A stretch of DNA of 64,000 nt from Enoplolaimus lenunculus. Taxonomy: Eukaryota > Nematoda > Enoplea > Enoplida > Thoracostomopsidae. Position numbers and translations under genes: made by a program. This document shows, one piece after another, positions 12,488-22,754 of the stretch; within the stretch, counting starts at the first letter, position 1; every line of letters starts with the position of its first letter. The stretch spans positions 1 through 64,000 of the forward strand of contig JASANG010001529.1 of NCBI GenBank assembly GCA_030248215.1, read 5' to 3'. The notes below the pieces were generated by a model. The model searched no databases. It saw only the letters and a list, made by a program, of their open reading frames with translations, and was not told the origin of the DNA.

Positions 12488-12841
12488 GATTCTACTTCAA
12501 ATGTATTTCAAATACCCAACACTTTCTATTTGGCTTAGACTAAACTGTTACCATTTTACTTTTTATAACGCTAAGTCATATCAACCTGGGTGGTGGCTGA
12601 TAAGTAAGCATACAATACTCAGTACATCCACTCCAACTACTATTCAAGCCCTCCGAGCGAGGTGCGCTGGATACGGGTCTGATTCTACTTCAAATGTATT
12701 TCAAACACCCAACACTTTCCATTTGGCCTAGGCTAAACTGTTACTATTTTACTTTTTATAACGCTAAGTCATATCAGACAGGGTGTTAGCTGATAGGTAA
12801 GCCTACAATACTCAGTACATCCACTCCAACTACTATTCAAG
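12465..12841. repeat. Tandem duplication, about 194-bp period
   Basis: The right tip of the family A element and the following 160 bases (from ATTCTACTTCAAATGTATTT to CCACTCCAACTACTATTCAA) occur twice, starting at 12488 and 12682, with about 10 percent difference. The duplication happened after the MITE had landed. Confidence 0.8.
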
Positions 12842-13037
12842 GACATCGGTACGTAGGATCCAAGTGGTCAGTGGGCTTCGTAAAAAATTCGTGCTGGGTT
12901 CATGAACGGAAACCCCTAAAACATTTACAATTTTTGTGCAGTTTTTAGACAATGCATCAAACTCCCTTCAAAATTTTTGATACAAAGTAACCCCATTCCT
13001 AAAATTCTGAGCGGATTTGCTAATATTTCCTTCTAAA

Positions 13038-13212
13038 CCAGCGACGGATCGTGAAATTTCTACAGCGGAAGCAGGTTGGCAAACGTTATGAAACACAATT
13101 TTACTGTAAACTATTCATAAGTGCCAATTTTCTGAGAGTAAAAAATTTGTGACCTTGCCATTTTTTCATAAAACTATTTTTGACGGCCGCCCCTTCGGAT
13201 CTGCTAGCGTCT
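13038..13212. mobile_element. MITE family B copy
   Basis: Opens GCGACGGATCGTGAAATTTC and closes CTTCGGATCTGCTAGC. Shares GTTGGCAAACGTTATGAAA with the fragment at 4510. Confidence 0.5.
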
Positions 13213-13274
13213 CTAACCGGGGGTACAGATCCACTGCATCGGTCAGATTCACATCAACTTATTCTTTTCATTTT

Positions 13275-13340
13275 TAATCTCTTTTAGGGTTTGCTTTATG
13301 GCTCCCTTAATCTCTTTTAGGGTTTGCTTTATGGCTCCCT
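13275..13340. repeat. 33-bp direct duplication
   Basis: TAATCTCTTTTAGGGTTTGC plus 13 bases occurs twice head to tail without change, abutting the family J element. Confidence 0.9.
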
Positions 13341-13592
13341 ACACTGTAAATTTCAATAAGTTGATTAATCAATTCAGCTAGCGAGTTGGTTATTTCTGCG
13401 TTAATAACAGTAAACTTTAACTCACTCTGTGTTGCGTTGATTATCACTCTGAGTTGCGTTGACTCTGGGTGAGTTGATTAACTCAGAGTGAATTGTATCA
13501 ACTCAAAACTCTGAGTTCTGATAGTCCTACCTTAGACTGAGTGATTCAACTCATTCTGAGTTAAAATTAACTCACTGAAACTTACAGTGTAT
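13340..13592. mobile_element. MITE family J copy
   Basis: TACACTGTAAATTTC at the left, GAAACTTACAGTGTA at the right. The interior is packed with AACTCA and GAGTT words in both directions. A second copy lies at about 59315-59522. Confidence 0.7.
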
Positions 13593-13717
13593 CACTTTCA
13601 GTCGGTGTATATTGTGCCCAAAAATTTAAAATTCAATGATAAACGCAGCGCATACATGCGACCTTCAAACGTAAAATGCTGTATTTGACCTTTAAATAAA
13701 ATTAAGCTACCAAGTAC

Positions 13718-13748
<31 letters not shown>

Positions 13749-14108
13749 CGAGACGACTAATCGTTGCAATAGTAGTCCTGCTCAGTACGACTTGCTCCAA
13801 AAACGACAACATTAAAATGTTGACATAAATCAACGGATGGCCCCTTGCCATAATACGCGAACCCCTTAAAGCCATTTATCCAGGTGTTCGCATCTTTATA
13901 ATACAGACAAATGCACAGGCTGTTTTCACCCCCGCGCAGATATCGACTCTGGTTATAACCCATCTTTACACAAGCGTTTTTGTTTACCTCTGTTAGTATG
14001 CAAGTTTACGTCTGCGTGCAGCTAATCTGTACGATATTACACATCGAGAATCGATGGTGTTTTGTATCAGGGGTGGTTAAAGAGCCCCTTAAATGTATCC
14101 AAATAAAT

Positions 14109-14290
14109 GCTCGGTCCCGTAGCCAAGGGAGCGGGCAGCGCCAGGGGAGGACTCAGTCCGCCCGCAAAAATTTTGACCATCCTAAAAAAATTTCAACCTT
14201 GCTTGTATTAAGTAAACGAAAGCTCTTGTATGCTTGTCCTGTAAAATTTTTAGCCCCCCCCCCAGCAAGGTAAGCTGGCTACAATCCTGC
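14109..14290. mobile_element. MITE family A copy
   Basis: GGTCCCGTAGCCAAGGGAG, TTTCAACCTTGCTTG, CTCTTGTATGC, closing CAGCAAGGTAAGCTGGCTAC. Confidence 0.65.
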
Positions 14291-14688
14291 TAATGCGTAG
14301 TTCTGTGGCGGGTCGTGCCACTCAGGTCCGTAGCTCGCTCAACAGGAGCAAGGGTATCCTTGGAGGGACATGCGATTGATTGTATAAAGGTTTTGAATTT
14401 TAGGACCAAATCTTTTCTAAGGGGGAGACAAAATTGTTCAACGGTAGGCAAAGCCTATCTGACACCCATTTGCTACGGGTTCGGTACAATCCATATAACG
14501 TCATTTTGAACAGCTGTCAGTGCGTTTTTGGGTAGAAATAATGTAGAAAAGTGTCGGGGGCATGCGTCGAGCGTGCGAACGCCAGAGAAAGACAGCCAGG
14601 AGTGGTTTTTATTGAAAGGATTAAGGTTTTGGTTTGTTATCGTCTGTGAAACTGTTTTTTGAACTTTACGCTTGTACAAGTCGAAGAA

Positions 14689-14839
14689 TTGAGCTATACT
14701 TTACTGTGCCGTACCCTGCTGCGGATGCCGTCACGTTCCGATATGCGTTGCTAGCAAAAAAATATAGACAAAATTTATTTGGTCGCGTGCAGTTGCGCGC
14801 AGCGGCGTCCGGCGGCGAACGGCCAGCATAGCGCAACCC
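14689..14839. mobile_element. Family N element (short, decayed)
   Basis: GAGCTATACTTTACTG at the left and AGCATAGCGCAACCC at the right. The GC-rich interior (GCGGCGTCCGGCGGCGAACG) recalls the unit amplified at 35063. Confidence 0.45.
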
Positions 14840-15101
14840 AAGGAAAACAAATCAATAACTTTGTAGGGTTTGTTGGTTATCTCCTTCTTCTGGCATGGCG
14901 TTTGGTTGCCAATATGGTCCGATTTTGAAGACAATTTTTTGAATATATTTATCGATTTCCTTGCGACCCACCTGCCCCTTCTTGGCTACGGGCCCGTAGA
15001 AGACCAATAAGTTAAAAAGATAAAAAATGTTTACTCAACGGTCAAGCTCCTTTGCTTCTATCCTGATGGTACACTATCGTCAATTTGGTTGGGTCCACTC
15101 A

Positions 15102-15312
15102 GGGCCCGTAGCCAAGGGAGGCAGGAGAGCTCAGCTTCCAGTGGAAATCGTTTTCCTCCTCGCGTGGAAAATTTTCAACGTTGCTGGTAGTCAACGAATA
15201 CCGTTGTACCTACTCCCCTACTAAAATTTTTTAGCCTCTTTAGCAAAGTGAGCACTTTGCTAAAGAGGCTAAAAAAATTTAGGAGGGGCGTTGGACAAGG
15301 GCCTGCGTCTAC
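15102..15312. mobile_element. MITE family A copy with foldback end
   Basis: GGGCCCGTAGCCAAGGGAGG at the left and the usual interior. The right part is an inverted duplication centred at about 15251 (see 15221-15282). Confidence 0.65.
15221..15282. repeat. Near-perfect 30-bp-arm palindrome
   Basis: TTTAGCAAAGTG, a two-base centre, then CACTTTGCTAAA, extending outward through AGCCTC/GAGGCT and an AAATTTT run. Arms of about 30 bases with almost no mismatch. Confidence 0.85.
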
Positions 15313-15677
15313 TCCGAAAACATTGGTACTTGTCTTGAGGTCTTGGTCTGCTTTTCGGCGATCCAAGAGATAGATGTTTGATTATTTAAACAGATAAGCT
15401 TAAAGCTTCATATCACCCCAAAAGTTGCTAATTTTAATATCCCTCCAGGTATTTTTTATGCGATAGGCGTATGGATACGTAACCAGAGGGTCAATGGGGA
15501 CTTAGACCCCTGAAACTCTTGGGAATATAAATTAGAATATTTTTGGTGCCGCTTGTTTGAAATACCCGTAATCTTCTTTGTTAAGTATATGTACTCCATG
15601 TCTTTGTGCTTAAATCTCCCGTGAACACATCAGTCATTACTATATACCTGCCTAATCTCTCACATGGTTTAAAGGTG

Positions 15678-15846
15678 CTCAGGCCCATAGGCAGCTCACC
15701 TTGATAGGCAGGCTACGAAATTGTCAGATCATACAACAGTTTTCGATAACTTACAACCAAAGTTAAAAGCTTTCTATTGAACCAAAAATTTTCGAGGGGA
15801 GGGTTACTGAGCCTCCCTGGTCCCTGTCTGATTACGGGCTCGAGGG
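15678..15846. mobile_element. MITE family A, degenerate copy
   Basis: CAGGCCCATAGGCAGCTCACC, TTTTCGATAACTTACAACCA, closing GATTACGGGCTCG. Confidence 0.55.
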
Positions 15847-16097
15847 TGCTTCTGTAAGCTCGATCTGATGGTATATGCTATAGCCATTTGAGACTATTAG
15901 CTGCTATTTCAAGCTCGTCTAAAACTGATCACGTGCCTCGTATTCTGGCATTCTGGCAAGCATTCAAATATGTGTTACAGTAAACAAAACGATTATAACT
16001 GAAAATGCCAGTTATAATTAAGCTTCAATGCTCAGCGTTTTTTGCTCCATTATGTCCAATATTATATGAATATGTACATAAGGTAGGACACATAGAA

Positions 16098-16200
16098 AAA
16101 AACCAACCCAAAAAAAAAAAAAAACAAAAAAAAACCAAATAAATATAAAAAAAAAAATAAAATAAAATAATTTTAACACACCCAAAATTAAAAAAAATAA

Positions 16201-16234
<34 letters not shown>

Positions 16235-16248
16235 TAAAACAAAAAAAA
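16098..16248. repeat. A-rich low-complexity tract
   Basis: About 150 bases, almost all A, with scattered T and C. The long frame of Phe and Leu codons on the - strand here is only a product of this tract. Confidence 0.9.
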
Positions 16249-16970
16249 TATATGTATATAGATGTATATGTATATACTACCAGTAAATTGGTGGACAGAT
16301 CAATATATTTATCACGGCTAAAGTTAGCTTTGGTTTAAACCTTTTCAGTTGCCGATTAAGTAATTGGTAGCTTCAAAATCCCGGCGATGGTATTGAATCT
16401 GGACCCCCCACAAAGGAATCTAATGAAAAGTCTCCGATGGTGTATATCTCGACAAGCTGAGTTCAACTGTACCACTTTTTCTAACATTACGGCGCTCGAA
16501 GTTACAGTGACAACACACAGATTTGAAGAGAACGTCTATCATTGAAATGTTTGAAAATACAAAATAACGAAGTTCTACCAGGTTTATTCGTTGTTCAAAT
16601 TTGTCAGGTGGTTGTACATGTTCTACACTGTAAAAATTTAAATTGCCATAACTTTTGAACCAGGGGTCCTGCAGATTTAAAATTGATACCGCTGAACTCA
16701 GCGCGTCAATATCTACAAAATAAGCTACTGTTCATTGAATTCCAAGGGGGCTCCAGATTCCGCACCTCCATCTAAAAATCTTCACGTTTAATGAAACTTG
16801 CGCAGTAACTCTATTTACACAAAGTAGGGGCGCTCTTTTGCACTTTCTCTCGCATTATAGGTCAAGACAAGACTTGGGTATAAACCTTCTTGTAAACCTG
16901 GATTTGCGCCTAAGCCTAAACCTATTCGTAATTGTGGTGGACAGTGTACACGAGCTCAAAATAGTATTAG

Positions 16971-17327
16971 TACTCTCTAAAAACTTAAACTTAAATTATA
17001 GCTTAGCTAAACTTGCATGTTAGTTTAAGTAAAACTCAAATGGCTGGACGGACTAACTAAACTAGAATTTTTAGTTTTACTTAGACTAGCATATTTTTAA
17101 GTTTAACACTAGTTTAAGTAAACTTATTTATAGTTTAAGTTACAAGTGCCGCCAAGAAATTATGTGTATCAAAGAGGTCACTAAGTTTAGCTTAAACTAA
17201 AAATATGTGAGATTTTAAATTAGTTTAAGCGTAACCTACCCATTAATTCAGTTATTCTAGAAAGTTAGTTTAATACTACTGGATTAGCTTATGCTTAAAT
17301 CTAGTTAGTTCAAGGTTTTAGAGAGTA
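16971..17327. mobile_element. MITE family I, copy 2
   Basis: TACTCTCTAAAAAC to TTTTAGAGAGTA, inverse of the copy at 88-450 over its length (shared ATGGCTGGACGGACTA and CTAGAAAGTTAGTTTA). Confidence 0.75.
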
Positions 17328-17669
17328 TCTATACTCATTTTGGCCATGTTGAAGCTCAGGTGGCGTTTTCTATCGAGTAGACTTCGCGTTAAATTTATTT
17401 TCTTTCATAGGCTTAAGTTTAGGCTTTTAGACTAATCCTTAATACGCTAAGTGTTTGCACGTTGGGAGTAAGCAAATGGTTTAATTATGCTAATCAAAGT
17501 AACATCGGCCCTTCATTTTATGAATTCTCGCAGTCGCTTTCAAAATTTCTTACATTTTAGACTCAGGTCTGAATTATGAATTCGGTTTAGAAATCAACTT
17601 TACACAGTTCAGGGTTGTATTAATACTGCTTATGTCCAAAACGGATAAACCTGCAAATTTAACCATATT

Positions 17670-17860
17670 GGCTAATGTTACTTTGAGGGACGTAACAGTA
17701 GATTGAGCGTATTCCTAAGCCTAAGCCTAAGCGTTGCAAAAATTAGTTCCTAAGCCTAAGACTAAGCCTAAGCCTAAGCAAAAAAATGTAATCTAGAATG
17801 TAAACCTACTCTTTTATAGACCCACCAGAAACACGGGACGCCCGTTAAAGTAACATGGGC
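17670..17860. mobile_element. MITE family C copy
   Basis: Same orientation as 9468-9644 and very similar, including GGGACGTAACAGTAGATT and the CCTAAG runs. Confidence 0.8.
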
Positions 17861-17865
17861 CCTTA

Positions 17866-18052
17866 TACAGAAGCTGGTAGCCAGGATTTCATTTCGGTTG
17901 GAGAAAACCATGACTAAATATTTCTTGCGATCTTGCGTAGCGAGCGAAATTTTTTGATTTTTGCAAGTTATTCTACCGCATGTAAGTGCGTTTTTCGAGC
18001 CTCCACAAATTTCGGGGAATATATCCTCCGAGTCCACTCCCCTTGTGTATAC
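17866..18052. mobile_element. MITE family V copy
   Basis: TAGCCAGGATTTCATTTCGG to GAATATATCCTCCGAG and GTATACACC. Directly abuts the family C element. Confidence 0.5.
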
Positions 18053-18196
18053 ACCCATGTACCTACAATCGCACTTTCATTGGGTCAACGGAACCTCATA
18101 GGCTGTACTGTCAGCCATCAATTCGCTGTTCTAGCGATTAACGGCACCTAAACAGTGACAGCCCAACGCCACGACGATTAGACTAAAGTACTATGC

Positions 18197-18357
18197 AGTC
18201 CCGTAGCCAGCTCACCTTGCTTTTATGGGGCTTAAAGCTTGTCATGAGGGGCATACAAAAATTTTCGATGACTTACAAGCAAGGTCGAAAATTTCCTAGG
18301 GGTGGTAACATTCTTCGAGAGAGGCTGAACCCTTGGCCCCCTCTAGTCACAAACCCG
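18197..18357. mobile_element. MITE family A copy
   Basis: GTCCCGTAGCCAGCTCACC, GAGGGGCATACAAAAATTTT, CGATGACTTACAAGCAAGG. The right end has decayed. Confidence 0.65.
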
Positions 18358-20235
18358 GTGCTATATCGTTTCAGTAATGCAGTTACGTATATTTATAGCA
18401 GTCGCAATATATATGATGGTCTATATCAACCTGAAAGCACCAGTTCTCGTATTCCACACATTATTCGTACCATATATATATATACGTACATTATGTATGT
18501 ATATATATTATATATATAAATATATATTCCTATATATGTATATGTATTTGTTAATATACGTATGTAAGAATTATGGAATTATGTATATGTGTATATAATA
18601 AATGTGCACATAAAGCAATTGCTATCGGTAGCTAACCAGTTGACGATCTCCGAATAAATATGTCGGCGGCCAGGTGCATATATAGGAATAGTAGCTAAAA
18701 CTGGCAATTGGATTGGCACAATGCCACAGACAGGGGAGGCCATATGGACCATACCCCCTTCCGACGGTTGTTAAAATATATCTGTCTATATATAGATATA
18801 TGATATATACATATATACGTGTGTTATCTGAGACAAACCGTTTTGCACAATATATATTAGCGACAATTAATATAACCCGCCAGCCGCGTGAAAACCAGGC
18901 ACCTTCCTACACTCATGGTTCCAAGGGCTTAGCCATGGGGAAATGATTTAAGGATCGAATCCTTCGTTTGCAACTTTCGCACTGGAGTTTTTAATTTTAG
19001 CCGGCGTCAGAAATGTTTATAACCGGACCTAACCCCCCTTCCCCCCAATTCCAAAATCCTAGCTATATACTCACGGTGTTCACAGTATGTGGTGCTATCA
19101 CTATCGCTTTGGTCACAAACTCGTGAACGCTACCAGTTTAAGAGCTGCTGCTGCGGAATATACGCAAACAAGGGTGGCATATTGAAAATATTCATTTGTG
19201 TTTCATGTTTTGTGTGATCAACGGTTTTATTGTTGAATATGTTTATTATTGATTTTATTTGTTGCTTTTCATATATTTCTCAGTGTTTCAACAATTATTA
19301 GCTCGGCTCGAATTTGTCTTGGGGGGGGCGATGGGTCCATGATGGCTTTTAGAGGCGATTGCCAGATGGTATATACACAGATGGTGTACATTTTGAAAGT
19401 CTTTGAAGGTAGCGGAAGCACGGTCATATTCGTTTGAATTAAAAGGTCAAATAAATTGTAAGTCCGCTACGCTGTGCAGCGAATTATGCCTTTGGTAATC
19501 GTTCCTGATTGTTGGTGTCGCAAAATTTTTTAGCACAGTACGGCTGGTAGCGGAAAGTATCTGTCAATCCTCACTGGATCCGCCACTATAGCTAGGCCTA
19601 TCAATGTTATAGGATAGTATTCGCCTGTCATCGGTACGAGTTAAATATTTTTGACGTGGATATACCTGCGGGTAAACTTTCAAAGCTCGCGTTGTGATTC
19701 TTTACGTCTTCCAAACTTTAGGTAATCAACGGCAAACGTGAGGTTTAGCTAGATTAGCTTGGTGCTTCATTTACTTATTATAATTGTTTGGATTGTTCTA
19801 GGGTACAACTGTTGGTCTGCCTATGACTAGAAAATTTACTTCGGTATCTGGTAGAATTTTCGCTGAAGATTTCGGCAATTTCACTACTGATCCACTACAT
19901 TGTGGAATTTTGCCGAAACCTCCGATCGCCAAGTGTACGCATGTCCGTCTCTTACGCTCGATATATCAGCACCCCTGGTTAACTTTTGAATAATTTTTGA
20001 CGTTGTCTTGTGATGATTTAAAAAACAGTTAAAAATCAAATTAAAAAATACTACTGAAAACTTTGTTAAAATTAAAAAATGGTACGTTATTTGGTCTGCA
20101 TATTTCTCGCCGTCAGCTTAAAATTGCCTCAGCCAAACTTGTTGACTTAGCATGCGTATTTTTCAGGAGGTACAGTTGCACCTTGCCAGCCAGTAAGAAT
20201 TTATTATGACGTAAACAAAGGCCGAAAGGATTATG
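18358..20235. other. No gene seen; TA-rich microsatellite at 18465-18600
   Basis: ATATATAC/TATATG runs at 18465-18600 and 18785-18820, then unremarkable AT-rich sequence with a decayed family B end at about 19578-19590. Confidence 0.5.
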
Positions 20236-20463
20236 TACACTGCAAAAATGGTGAATCAAATTGACGCTGTCCGAAATAGGCTTTTCCGGACTACACAAAC
20301 TGAGTCAAATTCGACTCCGCCAGGGTCAAATTTGACTCACTGAACGACTCGACTCCTTGAGTCGAATTTGACTCTGGCGGAGTCGAATTTTGACTCAGTT
20401 TGTGTAATTCGGAAAAGCCTATTCCGGAGACAGTCAATTTGACTCACCATTTTTTGCTGTGTA
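20236..20463. mobile_element. Foldback MITE family K, copy 1
   Basis: TACACTGCAAAAATGG to CCATTTTTTGCTGTGTA, TA at both edges. Nearly the whole element is one hairpin, with GAGTCAAATTCGACTC words meeting around 20343. Confidence 0.85.
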
Positions 20464-21729
20464 GCATCAATACACTGGAAGAGTAGACATGTTTTTGTGA
20501 ACACAAAAAATACTGATGGGTAAAGGTAAGCCCACGAATAAAGCATATTTTGTGAGGGTATACCACGTGGTAAAAAATAAAATTTCCGCGAGTAAAGCGC
20601 AGACCGAGTGAAAAATCTTTATCCACTTACATCTCTGGTTGAAAGTGTTCACTCTAGTGTTGACTTTGGCAAGTTTATTTCTGATGTAGATACAAAAAGT
20701 ACCAACTCACCTTTATATCCTGTATAACCATTGAATTTAACCTAAAATTGACACAACCCATACGTATTAACCCATGCTATACTGGTTCCTTTACCTCAGG
20801 CTAATCATTAACTGCAAAGTGGTTCAAAAACACGGATAACCTTAATGTTGTAGCCATGTGTTGTAGCCTAATTTTCGGTTTTTTAGGTTTGATTAATATT
20901 TGTACCAGGTATCATAATAACCAGGGCGCACATGTGGGCTCGAAAGTTCGCAATCACAGAATTATTACTATAGCTGACTTTTGTTTTCTGAAGCCAGCAC
21001 GCTAGTTGGCTATTTTATCATCAACATATATATCAGGTTAATATGCATTAGCTACGTGATCTTTGGGGTTTTGCCTTTTATAGTGAGATAGACAAAAGCC
21101 ACTAGGCCTATGGGTGTATACAAGGAAACGAACAGAGGGCATCGCCTATCGAGTTTTTAGAGAAACATAAAAGCACTTTCAACATTGATTTAAAATAACC
21201 GAGATTCTAAAGGTTAAAAATTTCTTTGATGGTTCTCCGAAATCAATTTCTAACTACATTCTGCCCAGGGCCCCATCGTTTGTGAGATTGAGTATGCGGT
21301 TTTGTGATGGTTTCGGGCGCCTCGAAATGGGACGTTTTTCAATACGCAATATTTCATTTGGGTCGCATTGTTGAAAATTATCATCTCACACATAGCCGGT
21401 CAGCCGTGAAATTAGGCTTCTTTTGTGTGCCAATGGGCATAATCTGGTTAAACCTTAAAATTTAGGTTCACTCGTATTGTTGTGATAAGGTGTATAGCGT
21501 TTGGTTAAATGCAATATTAGGTCTTTTTAGCAATTGGTCATCGCAAGCGTGGTCCTTGGATTTTTACAAATTATGAATTTAAATTTGTAAGAGAAATTTA
21601 ATGCGGGATTACAACGGCGTCGCTTGTGGAGATGAGACACTCTCAGTCTCAGTCTTCAGTCTCGAAAATCCCTCCGATCCCAGTTGTTTCAGTCTCAATT
21701 TCAGTCTCAGCTTTTGAGAAAGGTGTCGC
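20464..21729. other. No feature recognised
   Basis: AT-rich, no coding-like frame. A short CAGTCTCAGTCT-rich stretch lies at 21635-21720, with a related GAGACTCTCAA word near 22090, so the family B copy at 21730 may sit inside an older element. Confidence 0.4.
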
Positions 21730-21902
21730 AGTGGCGGATCCAGGATCTCAAAATGGGGGGGGGCAAAATTTCACAGGTAATAAACTTACTTTTGACCCGC
21801 ACACAAACCACGAACTATTGTCACAAAATTGCTGTATAATTTTTGTCGAGATGCTGTTGGGGGGGCCCACGGCCGGGGTGGCCCCCCATGGATCCGCCAT
21901 TG
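21730..21902. mobile_element. MITE family B copy
   Basis: CAGTGGCGGATCCAGG to CCATGGATCCGCCATTG, clear inverted ends around a G-run/C-run interior. Confidence 0.75.
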
Positions 21903-22615
21903 GGTGTTATGTTTATAAGCTGACAGGATTAGTGTACGTTCGAGCAGAAGAGGTGTGAACTGCGCCGACTAAAATCCGATATCATCCTGCGCAGGACATC
22001 AAAGCACCAACGTTTATTGGCCAAAAGAAAACTAGGAATATTCGAAATTCCAAACTTCGAACCGATTCTAGAAATTTTGTCAAAATGTTTCTGAGACTCT
22101 CAAAAAAATGTTTCGATTCTCAACCTCAATTTTTCCATTGAATGCAAGTCGTTCACATATCGTTGTAAAATAATTAAATATGTATTCAGTATTTTTGTAA
22201 TTTTCAGATATTTTGTTTTAAAATTATAATACACAACGAATATACTTTTAAACAGCTCATTTTGTTCAATAAAGCAACTTTTTGACGCGCCGTCATCGTT
22301 TCTAAAATACTGCCGATTTAAACAAATTTAAGTAAAACTTAAATTTAAATTTAAAATACATTTTACTGTGTCAATTTTAACAGTATTTAGCTGAAATTTA
22401 ACCGTTTAGTTTATTATTACTAGCGAACGCTCGCAGTTTTAAACTTGCTCTGGTCGTATCGTCGTGATCGTTGACACGTGATGTATACGTGTGATATTTA
22501 ACCGTCAACTGAACCAAAATTATTAATAATTACTTGATTTTGAAACAAAACTATTGTAATTAAATTTTAAATTTCTTAAAATTAAGAAAAGTTATAATAA
22601 TTTGAATTCGACAAC

Positions 22616-22754
22616 ATGTCGTCAGAATTTGTAATTGAAGAATGGCGTGAATTGTGGCCGTACAAAGCGGACTATTTGTTCGTCAGCATTGCGTATATAT
22701 TTTCGTACAATAATTTGGCGTTTTTTCAAAATGATATTCAACAATACGGTGGAG
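22616..22754 (+). CDS. SLC6 exon 1: N-terminus and TM1
   Basis: Encodes residues 1-46 plus the first base of codon 47. The N-terminus is short (13 residues before the conserved Trp). Start chosen at 22616 because A is at -3, the reading frame upstream is not coding-like, and R11-E-L-W14 matches the conserved R-E-x-W before TM1. TM1 runs about residues 18-38. N33 (Na1 ligand in LeuT) is kept, but F36 replaces the extracellular gate Arg. Donor is GTATGT. An upstream non-coding exon or trans-spliced leader cannot be excluded. Confidence 0.9.

Noticed and set aside
16018-16242. Phe-rich frame on the - strand resembling a membrane protein
   Set aside because: Only the reverse reading of an A-rich tract.
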